Source of the DNA: Larix kaempferi
Lineage: Eukaryota; Streptophyta; Pinopsida; Pinales; Pinaceae
Assembly (NCBI GenBank): GCA_027924585.1
Contig: BSBM01001446.1
Span: 1,488,001 to 1,552,000, forward strand
Direction of reading: 5' to 3'
Length of the DNA stretch: 64,000 nucleotides
The position numbers and the translations under genes are program-made. Shown here in pieces: positions 23,289 through 33,690 of the stretch. Below the pieces are notes generated by a model. It was given only the letters and a program-made list of their open reading frames with translations, was not told where the DNA came from and made no database searches. Positions within the stretch are counted from its first letter, which is position 1, and each line of letters starts with the position of its first letter.

Positions 23289-25117
23289 AATGGTAGGAAT
23301 ATGAAATCCGGGGGCAGTTTCATAACAAAGAACTCAAAAACTCTAATGCAGCTGAGTGTGCAAAACAGGAGCTAGAAAAAGCAAGGCTCGTAGGCCAAAA
23401 AAAAACAAGCTCTAAAATCTATACTGAGACCGGTGTCTCAGTAAGCAAGCTGAGAAAAATAATGGCTAGAATGCCAACAAGAAGTCACTAAAAAGAAAAA
23501 TGACCCTCTATAAAGATGAGATAACAAGCAAACTCCTAACTAAGAGCTGGAGACCTCAACAAGTTGTATCCTTCGCAAGGTGATGAGATCCAAGTCGAAC
23601 AATACAACGTGAGAGACCAATATGAGAAGGATATCCCTCTTCTGAAAGGGATCCTAGGTAAAAGAGCCCTAGTAGAAAAGTCACTAAGCTACCCCGTTCA
23701 TGACACGTTGGAAAAGTTTTTTGGTGCTTCTGCCTTATCACCCTTGCATTACTATGAATTACAAGGAAGACAATGATCGATGTTTCCTTAGGGCAAAATG
23801 GAGTGCGGCATTCCACAGAGTTCGTCCAGTTCTCAATCTCGCGGTGGTTTAACCCCTGAAAGTTAAAAATAGTCAGGAGGCCCCTCCATAAACTGGCTGT
23901 GACAGTGTCGATAAATACTAGAGGATTTTAGTTCCCTAGAGGACAACAACTATGTTTCAGATGAAAATGACAAGGGGGAATTATCTTGATGCCTATCCCC
24001 GGTGTCCTACCTAATTACCAAGTTCTTTTGATTTCCTCAAGTGAGGTTAATGTTGGTTTAGTTAGGGAGATTAATTTTAGTGGTTGTATTACTCAATCAG
24101 GTAAATGGACGTGAAACTTGGTGGTGTTTTGACGACCCAAACCATGCAAGTGAGAATGAAGCGAAATAAGCCTTGTATTCGATGAAAACTAGCTATGGAA
24201 GAGAGAGAGTTCTTCGATCATAAATGCATGAAACTTTCATAAGCTATTAAAAACCATTTCAAAACAGAAATTTTTTTTTGTTTTCTTTTTGTAAGTAAAG
24301 CCAAACTGAAATAAACACTTCTTTCCAATTCACTGATCTTGCAACTAGGATGCTTCAAAAAATGAGAATTTTTGTGGCAAATTTTAAATGGTTCACTTCC
24401 TAATGCACAATAATACTACTAGATCATTTCAATCCAAACAACACAAATGTTCTCCAATGATAATTTTCAATATAGATTTTAATGATAATAATGGAAACAA
24501 TGTGATTATGAAAGATACATGATCCAGTAAAAGAGGATAGTAGTAATGGTTTGGTTGTGATGAGAAGATCAAACCAATGCAATCAGACTGAAGGGGTGAC
24601 CCAATGTGCAAATAATGCCACTAACTCATAAAATAATCAAGCTCATAAGAGAAATAAACACACCACAAAGACTGTGTAATGAACAAGATAGTAATAGGCA
24701 ACAGAAAACACCAAACTAAAGCAGAGAAAATGAAAAATGACTCACGAAACCAAGCAGGGAAGAAAAAACTTGAAAATATGCAAACACTACCACGTGGTAG
24801 GAATAGACTAGAGTGTGGTACTGGTATACTACCGCTCTAGTAAGAGTGCTGGATACGCGGTACTACCGCGCTGTAGGCAATGGTGGGGGCGCAGTATTGT
24901 TGCAAAGTATGGAAAAACACAACTTTTGAAAAGAAAATTGAATTTTTCTTGGTTGCTGCAGACCCAGAGGACTCACTGATCACAGAGGGAGGAAAAATGT
25001 AGACAGGAGGGAAGAATAAAGTTCAAGGAAACCAAAATTCAATACTGGTTTGAAGACAAAGAAAAAATCACAATAAAAAAGTGACTGAAAGTGAGATCAA
25101 TCAATCAAATGGGGTTC
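23289..25117 (-). other. Tat element 5' leader, no gene seen
   Basis: Untranslated leader between primer site and gag. It includes a palindrome-rich part at 24788-24900. Short ORFs in both strands show no recognisable motif. Confidence 0.6.
24788..24900. repeat. GCGGTACTACCGC palindrome cluster in Tat leader
   Basis: Contains CCACGTGGTAGG, GTACTGGTATACTACCGC and GCGGTACTACCGCGC within about 110 bp, similar to the LTR cluster. Confidence 0.6.
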
Positions 25118-25135
25118 AAACTAGCGGAGTCGCCA
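25118..25135 (-). other. Primer-binding site of Tat element
   Basis: Four bases inside the 5' LTR the - strand reads TGGCGACTCCGCTAGTTT. It begins with TGG, the complement of tRNA CCA ends. The TGGCGACTCC start resembles the tRNA-Arg-type sites reported for Ogre/Tat elements; the assignment is from memory and needs a tRNA comparison. Confidence 0.6.
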
Positions 25136-25139
25136 TTCT

Positions 25140-26120
25140 TGTATGTAGAATTTTCTCCCTACGGATAGGTAGAAATTCTCTTAGATTAAAGTAGACTTTA
25201 ACTGACTCTAAACTAAGACAAAACTTACCAAATTCTACCTTGAATTCCTAGATCTAAACAAAAATGTCAAGATTAAACCACTGAAAGAAACAGAAGAGAT
25301 CTAACTAACCTTCAATCCAATTGCTTGTCTTAATGGTTGCTCCGATTTCCAAGTCCTCGCAAATGAACCTATCAAAATGAAACCAAGATACAAGCATGTA
25401 CGATTCTCTAGCAACTTGAAATATGAGTTAGGATCTAAATCTACAATAGATACAAATCATATCATTGAAACAAAATCAACACATGTGATTTGGGAAACAA
25501 GACAAGTTATGTTCTATTACCAACTTGAAGTCACTTACAATGGTTGCTTGATATCCAAGCCAACTCCCAGCTCCAAGTGTTTCCTCCTCTATCTATCCCC
25601 ACAAAGATTCAAGATCATAAGTTTGATGTCTCCAAGAGTCCTCCCCCCTTTTGCTCATGGAATGTCTCTCTCTTATAGTGTGTAGTAGGGTTAACCAACA
25701 AGAGAGAAGGGTGGATCTTGGGAGAGTTTAGTGGATCAGGCTTACTAATCATAGAAAGTGAGTTAGGATCGAATCAGGGACACCAATCCTCAAAAATATC
25801 TAGAAGATCATGATTCCACAAGCCATGGAAAAAAGGCTAAAAAAGGTGTACCGCGCCTCTCAAACAGAGCATAACGCGGTAGTACCGCGTGGCAAAGAAA
25901 GAGCATAGCGCGGTAGTGTGGACTACCGTGCACCTAAACTGGAGCAAGGCGCGGTAGTGTAGGTATATGAAGTCTCAGCTGGGTTGATTCTTGACATAAT
26001 AGGTTTGTCTTCAAGGATCACTCATCATTTTTCTCTTCTGGGTGTTTTAAGCAGTAGGGGAAGTGTCGTCAACTATTTTTATGGTGAAGATGTGACACTG
26101 TGGAATACGGAGGTATAATA
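25140..26120 (-). repeat. Tat element 5' LTR (right copy)
   Basis: 981 bp, same length as its partner. The last dinucleotide is TA where the partner has CA. It includes the possible TATA box complement at 25671-25677 and a cleaner set of GCGGTAGT palindromes at 25850-25965. Confidence 0.92.
25850..25965. repeat. GCGGTAGTACCGC palindrome cluster in right Tat LTR
   Basis: ACGCGGTAGTACCGCGT is a near-perfect palindrome at about 25874-25890. CGCGGTAGTGTGGACTACCG and a third GCGCGGTAGT follow within 80 bp. Confidence 0.7.
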
Positions 26121-26125
26121 GGACA
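26121..26125. repeat. Target-site duplication, right, of Tat element
   Basis: GGACA follows the right LTR and is identical to 10554-10558. With one copy removed the copia RT frame is continuous. Confidence 0.88.
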
Positions 26126-26643
26126 ACATCCCAAACAACATTCTTCATTATTGATTGGTATTCCTCAACCATGGCATCCTTCCATTCTTTCTTTTCCGCT
26201 GCTTCTTCATAATTGGAAGGTTCTTTGTTCATAATGTCACAGAGTAAAGCAACATAGCTGGTATGTGATCTGGTTCTCTTCTTTGCTCTGTGTTCTTCTT
26301 CTGGAATGCCAAATATTTCTACATATTGAACGAGCTCTCTATCCCATGCAAGTTTCCTCTTGTGAGAGTTATCCTCATGGGGTGGATCTATAGGTTCTTG
26401 CGGATCTTCAAACTCACAAACAACTTCTGGAATTGCTTCAGTCATGGTAGTGTCTTGAAATCTAGTTTCCTTAGGTTCTTCATAAACTTCGATAGGTGCC
26501 TTCCTTGATTTGATGAATGCTGAGTTTTCATCAAATGTTATATCCCTGCTTACATCAATCTTCTTGAACCCTAGAAAGTATATTCTGTAAGCGTTCGAGC
26601 TTTCACCGTAACCCAAAAAAATACCCTTCTTTCCTGAAGGATC
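26121..26643 (-). pseudogene. Copia reverse transcriptase, N-terminal part
   Basis: The - strand reads KIDVSRDITFDENSAF (the link between integrase and RT), then an acidic spacer, then the RT start NYEEAAEKKEWKDAMVEEY and KNVVWDVV, where the LTR of the inserted gypsy element begins at 26120. The frame continues at 10558 on the other side of the insertion when the duplicated GGACA is counted once. This part has no stop of its own. Confidence 0.88.
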
Positions 26644-27144
26644 TAGTTTGGTCCTCTTTTCCTATGGGACATGAGTGTATACTGGACAACCAAATATTCT
26701 GAGATGGATGACTTCAAGTTTTTTACCAAAAAAGACCTCTTTTGGTGTCTTGTTGTCCAATACCTTGTGGGGTGTTCTATTATGCACATATACAACTATT
26801 CTTGCTACTTCTGCCCATAGATGCATAGGTAGATCCTGGTCATGCATCATTGCTCTTGCTACTTCCATGATTGTTCTGTTATTCCTTTCTGCAACTCCAT
26901 TCTGTTGAGGATTATAAGGAGCAGTCAACTCCCTCTTAATCCCTGAATCACTGCAAAGCTTCTTGAAGTCACCTGAGGTGAATTCTCCACCATTGTCGGA
27001 TCTAGATGTTTTGATCTTCTTGTCAGTTTGATTCTCCATCAAGGCTTTTAATTCCTTGAACTTATCAAACACCTCATATTTGTTCTTCAAGAAGTATACC
27101 CAAGTCTTCCTGGAGAAGTCATCAATAAATGAGACATAGTAAAC
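26644..27144 (-). pseudogene. Copia integrase catalytic core, C-terminal part
   Basis: It continues the gag-pol frame after one stop near 27147. It contains SRSDNGGEFTS (second catalytic Asp), YNPQQNGVAERNNRTIMEVA (catalytic Glu in the VAERNN block), LPMHLWAEV and RTPHK, all standard for copia integrases. A TAG near 26660 separates it from the RT part. A TAA at the 27145 end interrupts the catalytic core after its first Asp. Confidence 0.88.
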
Positions 27145-28722
27145 TTACCCACTCAGAGAACTGGATGACATAGGACCACATACATCTGAGTGGATGATTT
27201 CCAGGATACTTTTTTCCTTGCTTTCACTGCTTGGGAAATCCTTTTTAATGTTCCTACCTTTTGCACATCCTTTGCAAACACCTTCATGTTTGGTCTTGAT
27301 TTCAGGAAGACCCTCTACAGCCTTGCTTGCAATTGGAAGTGCCCTATAGTGCATATGAGCAAGTCTTCTATGCAAAAGTTCACTTGGCTCCATGGATTCA
27401 TGCACCATGGCATGTTCATGTTGTCCTTTCAATTTAGACAAACCTCCCTCTTGCTCTCCAATCACTACTGCATCATCTATGGTCTTTCCCTTTGGCCACA
27501 TTAGGACTTGGCCATCCACAAATGTAACCCTCATACCTTTTGCATCCAATGCAGAGATGGAGAGTAATTTCTTCTTGAGCCCAGGTACATAAAGGACTTC
27601 TTTCATCTTCAAAGATTTTCCAGAATCTAGGTTGTAGGAGGCTTCACCACTTCCTTTGATTGGGTATTGATAATCATCCCCAAGTTTCACCTTATGTGGT
27701 GATTCATGTTCAGATAGGTTTACAAAAGATTCCTTAAACCCAGTCATGTGTTTGGAAGCCCCACTATCAATTAACCAATCATTACAACCATGGGAGATAG
27801 TACCTGTGAGAGCAGAGATTAGAACATACTCTTCTTCACTTGATAAGTCATCATCACTATCATCACTTTCTACCCTAGCCTTCTTCTTTGGAGGTTCATC
27901 ATCTTCAGCAGCATGAGCATGGAACTTTCTTTTGTTTCCCTTCTTCTTCTTGCTAGAGTTGATGTTATCCCTTTTGTTCTTGGGACATTCTGAAGCAAAG
28001 TGACCCTTCTTATTGCATGTGAAACATCTTTTATCCTTCTTATTCATTTGTTGGTATTGATAGGATCTCTCATGGTGAGAGTGCTCCTTCTTGGGCTTGC
28101 TTCTTTTGGTGTGGGCTGCAAGAGCTTGATCTTCACCTCCCATATTTTCTTCACGAGCTACAAGCCTAGCTTCTTCTTGAGAGCATTCCTCCCACAGTTT
28201 ATTGAAAGAGATCAATTTCTTTCTTGCATAGATTCCTTGAATAAAGGAGTCCTTTGACCTAGGAAGGCCATTCAGAGTGGTCATAACAACTTCACCATTA
28301 TCCACTACTTCATCCACAGCTTCAAGTTGTTCCTTGATCTGAGAGACCTTGGAGAAGTAAGATTGAATGGTTTCTCCATTTAACATCTTGACCCCTTTCA
28401 ATTGATTCCACAAAGTCATCTTCCGATTTATGTTCTCCCCTTCAAATAACTTGGTCAAAGAGTCAAACATCTCCTTGGGTGTCTTTAGAGAAGACACATG
28501 GGGTATGAGATGGTCTTTGATGGAATCAACAATGATTCTCTTTTCCTTGACCAAGTTATTCTTATGCAATACCTTAGCCTCTTCATCCTCTGGGATAGGG
28601 ATGTCTTCTTTTATGTATGAGTCCAACTCATTCTCTTCCAGGATTAACCCAATCCTATACTTCCAGGCTCGGAAGTTATCAGCCCCTTCAAGCTTATCCT
28701 CAAGCTTGGTGTGGTGAGACAT
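27145..28722 (-). CDS. Copia gag, protease and start of integrase
   Basis: I chose the ATG at 28722 because the gag-typical LEGADNFRAWKYRI follows a few residues later; the frame is open upstream to 28776. Next come the UBN2-type gag region, with KTPKEMFDSLTKLFEG and LKGVKMLNGETIQSYFSKV. The zinc knuckle CFTCNKKGHFASEC follows (C-x2-C-x4-H-x4-C), then a basic and acidic linker. The protease is WLIDSGASKHMTG with the catalytic DSG. The GAG pre-integrase zinc module is HRRLAHMHYRAL...CKGCAKGR, and DVCGPM holds the first integrase Asp. Capsid, processing and start of integration are encoded here. The frame stops at a TAA in the integrase. Confidence 0.9.
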   Translation of the reverse strand: MSHHTKLEDKLEGADNFRAWKYRIGLILEENELDSYIKEDIPIPEDEEAKVLHKNNLVKEKRIIVDSIKDHLIPHVSSLKTPKEMFDSLTKLFEGENINRKMTLWNQLKGVKMLNGETIQSYFSKVSQIKEQLEAVDEVVDNGEVVMTTLNGLPRSKDSFIQGIYARKKLISFNKLWEECSQEEARLVAREENMGGEDQALAAHTKRSKPKKEHSHHERSYQYQQMNKKDKRCFTCNKKGHFASECPKNKRDNINSSKKKKGNKRKFHAHAAEDDEPPKKKARVESDDSDDDLSSEEEYVLISALTGTISHGCNDWLIDSGASKHMTGFKESFVNLSEHESPHKVKLGDDYQYPIKGSGEASYNLDSGKSLKMKEVLYVPGLKKKLLSISALDAKGMRVTFVDGQVLMWPKGKTIDDAVVIGEQEGGLSKLKGQHEHAMVHESMEPSELLHRRLAHMHYRALPIASKAVEGLPEIKTKHEGVCKGCAKGRNIKKDFPSSESKEKSILEIIHSDVCGPMSSSSLSG

Positions 28723-29284
28723 CTTAAAGAGTACTTCAAATGGAAATAGAAAATATTTAGGTATTACCACTTGCAATGCTGAAAACTAGATCTGGTCCCG
28801 GATTAGTGTTTGTCGGAAAAACCCTAAAAATTCAAAATGTGAATTTCAACTTTCTGAAAGGATAGAAAGATGCGCCTTGATGAGTTGATCAGCCTGGTGT
28901 ATTCAGAATTTGAGATCAGCAAAGCTTTACCCTTCAAATTTTCCTTTTTGTCCTCCCGGGTTGACTAGTAGAGCCCTGAATTAGGGTTTGAGTTTCCTGG
29001 AGATTTACCCAGCCAAAAATCTCAATCCAAAGCTCTAAACTTCGATTTTTGCAAGGAGCTTCTAGCTATGCCTTCAGATTTCAAAAATTCTTATTTTTGT
29101 GGATACCCTAATTTTTAGGGCCAAATCTAAAAAATGCTTAGAATTGAATTCTGATTGGACAAATAGATTCTCCTTGATGAGTAGAGTCAATATACTATAC
29201 TGCTTTTCCAAAATCTATGTAGAGAAACCCAATAAACAAGAAACTCAAGTTTTCGTCACTGCAAAATGTCTTCTTCTCAGGTTA

Positions 29285-29296
29285 GCTCTGATACCA
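29285..29296 (-). other. Primer-binding site, initiator tRNA-Met type
   Basis: On the - strand TGGTATCAGAGC abuts the 5' LTR without a spacer. This is the standard initiator tRNA-Met primer site of plant Ty1/copia elements. Confidence 0.9.
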
Positions 29297-29900
29297 TGTT
29301 AAATTTTGAGAATTAATTCACAATACTCTAGGATCTTTACTGAGAGAATAACATGTACAGTATATCAATGCATAACAATCATATCAACCATGTCAAGCAT
29401 CACAAGAATCAAAAGCATGAGAGACAAGAGACACAAAGTTTCTGTGGGGAAAACCCTAAGGTGAAAAACCCCACAACTTCCTCAGAGATAGAGAGAGCAA
29501 TGGCTCAACCAAAGTACAACCAAAATACACTGAGATAGTCTCCTAGTAGCAGATGATCCTCCTCCTCACTAGTGCGCCACTTTCTGAGTGAGAGAAGTAT
29601 GAGTTTCCAAGTCATCCAAATAGAGATCTCCCGATCTCTATTTATACTAGTCTGTTTGCTCAGTGACCTTATGGGGCCGACTTGTCTAGATAGGTATATC
29701 AACCATATAATATATATTTTAGGGCCAACCCCACACATGGTGGTCTAATAACCCTTCGCCAAGTACACACACTTGCAACACTTGTCAATACATATGACGA
29801 CACTTCCTTATAGAGGAATAACACACCTCTTATAAGGGTACAATAAATATATACGAAATACATAGATGAAATACATTCTAAAGTTACACATACATCAACA
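29297..29900 (-). repeat. Copia 5' LTR (right copy)
   Basis: 604 bp, TG...CA ends. The - strand TATA box is the complement of 29638-29646. As the 5' LTR it would have driven genomic RNA towards lower coordinates. Confidence 0.92.
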
Positions 29901-29905
29901 TCTGG
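29901..29905. repeat. Target-site duplication, right, of copia 6249-29900
   Basis: TCTGG directly follows the terminal CAACA of the right LTR and pairs with TCTAG at 6244-6248. Confidence 0.75.
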
Positions 29906-30568
29906 CTCTCCCAGATAGCTTTGATGAAAACATAAAACAAGTTATATATGATCTTGGTAAATACATGAGGTAAGTAACAATTTTATATGCATGAAAAATG
30001 TTCATTCTTTTAGTTGCATTGCTTATTGACATATTGTGTTTTACAGCTTGGAACTTTATTATATATTATATGCCTCAATCCTGTTGATCATTATATATTA
30101 TATATTATATTCCTCAATCCAGTTGATCATTGATCATTTATTGCATCTTTTGTAGGTGGATTTCATCTAAAGAAATCCATGAAGAAGATATTAGGTATTG
30201 GAAGAGAGAAATTCCTCATCTAATGTGTGAAATGCAGAAGTATTTACCTACGACATTTTTCAATGCACAAGAACACTATCTCATACACCAAGTTGAGGAG
30301 ATTGAATTGTGTGGACCTATAAACTCAAGGTCAATGTGGATTGTGGAAAGGAATTTGAAGGAATTGAAGGCTTTTGTTAGGCAAAGAGCACACCCTAAGG
30401 TTTCTATGGTTCAAGGCTATATGCTATATCAATCCATGGTGTACATTAGTCAGTATCTTCCAAATTTATCAAAAAATATCAATCTACCTCTCATTTGGCA
30501 TGTCGACTCCATCAACAAATTTGAAAGGGAGGTCCTATTGGGGAAAGGTAGAAAGAGGAAAGTGAAAG
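29901..30568 (+). CDS. tnp2 gene exons: DUF4218 region, resumed after the insertion
   Basis: Directly after the copia LTR the frame resumes with LALPDSFDENIKQVIYDLGK and a GTAAGT donor at 29970. A second exon (30156-30568, acceptor TTTGTAG) reads MCEMQKYLPTTFF, HYLIHQVEEIELCGPI, SRSMWIVERNLKELKAFVR and KVSMVQGYM. This is the DUF4218 signature: a Leu-rich start, 'P..ff..m.HL..HL..E....G', 'r.MyP.Er.l..lK..vrN...pEgsi.e.y'. The tyrosine-to-tryptophan-like change in the MYPFER motif is visible. The role of DUF4218 in CACTA transposition is not defined. Confidence 0.8.
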
Positions 30569-30719
30569 GTAATTGAATGGTTTACATTTTATTTATTATA
30601 CAATTAAGTTTTCAATTTATGTAATTTTTATTATTCCAGCAGTATTTTAATTAAAGGTAAACTTAATTGTCTTTAATGATAGCTAACTTACAATTCTTAA
30701 TTGTTATTTTTTCATATAG

Positions 30720-31708
30720 TTGGCCGCATGTGGGATGCAATACATTTATACATTGCAAACAATCATGATTGGATGGAGGAATGGATTGAATGATGTATAG
30801 AATACTATGGTACCTTTTCATGGGAAGGGGTTAGTAAAATGATTAAAACAGTGCATCATCATCGAGAAGAATATCCTGATATTACGCAATGTGAAATTGA
30901 TTTAGAATATGGTTTAAAAGATAAAAAGGCAAGTATATTTACCTTGCTCATTTTTTTCATTGTTTCGCATTGTATAAAAATATTTATCTCATTTAAATCT
31001 TCTTATATATTTATTTACCGAGTCGTGAATGATGTAGCTGATACGCACAATGCTATGTGGTGCAATGGTCATAAATTTCGCATCAAAAAGTTGGATGAAA
31101 AAATGCAAACATTTGATTGTAGGATAATTGTAGTTTTTCAAGTCACTAATGTTTCCTCTAGAAGTGACAGGCATCCAAAAGTATCTGAAAATAGGTACTA
31201 TGGTTATTTGGAAGATATACTTGAGTGTGACTTTAATTCCTTTAAAGTAGTCCTATTTGAGGTCAAATGGTACAGGCTACAAATGAATGAACGTGATCCC
31301 GAAAGAAATGTTATTGAGCTTGCCAATGGATTTACCATGGTTAATACAAGGGAACTCGAACCAGGTACAAAGCCTTATGTTCTTCCAAGTCAATGTGAGC
31401 AGGTATTTTACTTAGAGGTTCCAGGTAAAGCAGGTTGGTCATACGTTGTTAGATACAATCCAAGAGGAAGTCAAATCAAGTATAATGCAGTAGAGGAAGA
31501 AGACAATGTTGAAGAAGAAGATGATGCAGATCAGGAGCAGTTGGTCGTCGACGTAGATGTGTCAGATGAAGAATCCAATCAAGAAGTTGATCATCCAAAT
31601 GATGTAGTAGATAATGAAATTGACATTGATGATGAATATCTAACCAAAAATGACATTGATCATGATCCTGATATGAGTGATATTTTCAACGATAGCGATT
31701 CAGAATGA
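30720..31708 (+). CDS. tnp2 gene exons: DUF4216 region and acidic tail
   Basis: After an AG acceptor at 30718-30719 the sequence reads WDAIHLYIANNHD with in-frame stops near 30792 and 30799. The main block (about 31023-31470) then reads YYGYLEDILECDF, VVLFEVKWYRLQ, GFTMVNTRELEPGTKPYVLP and QVFYLEVPGKAGWSYVVR. This is the DUF4216 signature 'yyG.l.eIiel.y......vvlFkc.W......G...d..g.t.vn......d.fvla.qa.QvfY..dp....W.vv'. An Asp/Glu-rich tail ends at a TGA at 31706. Sequence 30929-31022 is probably intron, although it stays open in frame. Confidence 0.75.
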
Positions 31709-31989
31709 GATGATGATACATATGATGCGTTAGATGAAGAAGAATCTGAATGACATTGTAGCAATGTTGGAATCTAGGAGGTATGTTTTTATTGTTATTT
31801 ACATTTTCCTGTATGTTTAGATAGATACTTTTTTAGATAGATTTTGTTGGGTTATGGGGAATTGAGAGTGATGTGAGGGGGGGAGGGGCCATACGATCTT
31901 CCACCTTCATGTGGTTGGCCCTGTTTAGTATAGAATATTAAATTATCCTCGAAACATAGAGAAGCTTAGTAAGGAAATGCACAATTATC

Positions 31990-32300
31990 ATGCTAATGTC
32001 CCAAATGGCATGCTTGATCATGACGATCATCTTGATCATGATCATAATCATTGTATGATATCTGACGCCTCATCATCATCGTCGTCATCACCACCATCAT
32101 CATCATCATTGTCATCATCATCATGCTCATCCTCATACTCATGATCATGATCATGATCATCATCTTCATCTTCATCATCATCATCTGATATCCGACACCT
32201 CTTGTCGTCTGTGGTATGGCGAGGTTGTCGGATTCATCATCATCATCATCATCATCATTGTCATCGTCATCACCCTTTGTCTCCAAATTCCCAATATTCT
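31990..32300. repeat. CAT/ATC/ATG-rich simple repeat
   Basis: Trinucleotide runs of CAT/CATCAT, with GATCAT variants, span about 300 bp. ORFs here translate into runs of Asp, Met or Ser and are not genes. Confidence 0.85.
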
Positions 32301-32689
32301 CTAAGTGTTTCATAGGCATCCACATCTTATCAAGGGGCACCTTACAACTCTAATCCATTTCCTTCATCCAATGTTAACTTGGTTCAACTTCCTGCTTCTA
32401 AATTTAGTCGGAATTTGGCTCAAAAAAACCAAACAATTAACCAACAATCTAATGGAAGAATAATAAGAATATGAACTAAAGGGTAGATGGTAATGAAACT
32501 AATGTTGGGTTTAATGATAGTGCCATTTGGGTCAAATGCAAACTACATAGGAGTGTAAGTTTCTATTCAAATCAAAGTGGTGTTTTATTGCACAAAATAA
32601 GACATTTAAATGTGCACATGTTTCCTCTATGAAACATATAAAATCTTTTGGGTTTGAATTTTTACTCAAGTATTTTTCCTCATATTCTT

Positions 32690-32795
32690 CACCTTCATCA
32701 TCATCATCGTCATCACCATCTTCATCATCATCACCATCATCATCATCTTCATCATCACAGCCACCATTATCGTCATCATCATCATAATCTTAATG
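32690..32795. repeat. CAT/CACCAT simple repeat
   Basis: A second CAT-rich run directly upstream of the gag/protease relic at 32796; it gives a false His-rich ORF. Confidence 0.85.
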
Positions 32796-33690
32796 CTACA
32801 ATAGCTCATAATTATAGTATTGTTGAATATATAGCCGGAATGTCATGCACCATGTCTGCATTGGAAGTACTTGAAAGATGCCTTGCAAAACATAAAGCAT
32901 TTTTGACTAATGTTGGTGGTTTTTATCCTTCCAATACTTGTATTATAATATTTGACATGGACCATTCCAAGCCTAGACTTTACCACCACATCACATTTTA
33001 GATGTAAGTATCTTCTCATAAGACACACATTTTTAGGACTATGGTGTATCAAGGGGCCTTGACTTGTGTAATGTCTTGGTCATGTTGGACAGTGTAAAGA
33101 CACTCCATGGTTTTACCCTCTACAAGATATAAATGCAAAATAACAACCTCATCTCCATTCAATAAAAAACATTTTTCATAATTTGATGAACAACATTTTA
33201 AGCTTTTTAATTGAAAATGGAATTGCAACAATTAAAGACTAAATCAGTTCTTGTGCTACATGTCATATCTCCAATGTTTAGTCATCACCCACCAATCCAT
33301 TAGTAGCACTATACTATATCATGATTTGCAATATAACATAAATGCCAATATTATGTTACAAATCTATCAAGATTCTCATAAAAGAACCACACAATTCTAG
33401 TTATAAATTATGTAAAGACATTAACCATAACATTATGCCTTAGCATAGAGTCATCTCACTTAATGATTTCATTCAATTACTATGGCTGTATAAGTCTTAC
33501 CATAAATGGGGCAATGCAAAGAGACTTAAGTTCTCTCAAGAGAGTGCCTTGTACCACTATGTTAAAAAATTTTGATGGTTGTTTGTTTAAACCCCATGGG
33601 ATAATTTCGTCCTTCCTAGGTGAGTTTAGGGCTAAAGTGGTCTCAATCAAAGTAGAATTAATCCCTCTTGCCCATAATCAACATAAAACA
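32796..33690 (+). pseudogene. Relic of a Tat-like gag/protease region
   Basis: The + strand reads ATIAHNYSIVEYIAGMSCTM, SALEVLERCLAKHKAFL, then CIIIFDMDHSKPRLYHH. It follows residue by residue the protease-proximal region of the element at 10559-26120 (AQNYNIVEDLGQAPCAMSTL ... FNLEHAKPRLSH). Further on, 33560-33665 reads FDGCLFKPHGIISSFLGEF and VSIKVELI, matching the post-active-site block FDGHDFQPYGLIPSIGVEL and VSVHIKVV. The active-site segment between them is not in the same frame. It is an old, unbounded fragment; no LTR was found. Confidence 0.65.

Larger units (their letters stand above)
10559..26120 (-). mobile_element. Ty3/gypsy LTR retrotransposon, Tat-like, with extra RNase H and antisense ORF
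   Basis: Two LTRs of exactly 981 bp and a perfect 5-bp target duplication define the element. On the - strand it encodes gag, protease, RT, RNase H, integrase and, after the integrase, a second RNase H of the type found in the plant Tat/Ogre lineage. Between pol and the 3' LTR lies an oppositely oriented, apparently spliced ORF. RT and integrase signatures (CPWG..Y, PFGLKNAGATFQ, HGSHFRN) also fit Tat/Ogre relatives. By eye the LTRs differ at about 38 positions, somewhat less per site than the copia LTRs around it, as expected from the nesting. Stops and frameshifts make it non-functional. Confidence 0.9.
6249..29900 (-). mobile_element. Ty1/copia LTR retrotransposon, interrupted by a Tat-type gypsy element
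   Basis: Two LTRs (6249-6838 and 29297-29900) start TGTTAAAT, end CATCAACA and bracket a copia-type gag-PR-INT-RT-RNaseH order read on the - strand. The initiator tRNA-Met primer site sits against the right LTR and a polypurine tract against the left one, so the right LTR is the element's 5' LTR. The 5-bp target duplication lies at the edge of an intron of the CACTA transposase. About 15.6 kb of its interior is a later gypsy insertion at 10559-26120; without that and the solo LTR the element is about 6.6 kb. Several nonsense codons make it inactive. By eye the LTRs differ at roughly 27 sites plus one 14-bp indel. Confidence 0.92.
3548..31708 (+). pseudogene. CACTA (En/Spm) tnp2-type transposase gene, split by retroelements
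   Basis: Multi-exon transposase gene of the En/Spm (CACTA) superfamily. In the usual order it carries an N-terminal Cys-rich transposase-associated region (3548-3754), the tnp2 core (4362-5590), a DUF4218-type region (5712-6134 continued at 29901-30568) and a C-terminal DUF4216-type region (30720-31708). Such proteins bind subterminal repeats and terminal inverted repeats and cut and paste the element. A Ty1/copia element (6249-29900) entered at the 3' end of the intron just before the exon at 29901, so transcription would have to cross 23.7 kb. Several in-frame stops (near 4409, 5163, 5911 and 6117) add to the damage. The copy is almost certainly inactive, though each domain remains easy to read. 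Confidence 0.85.

Noticed and set aside
31993-32340. Asp/Met-rich ORF on the - strand
   Set aside because: Translation of CAT/ATG trinucleotide repeats.
32648-32800. His-rich N-terminus of a + strand ORF
   Set aside because: It is the CAT simple repeat; only the part after 32796 has protein similarity, to Tat gag/protease.
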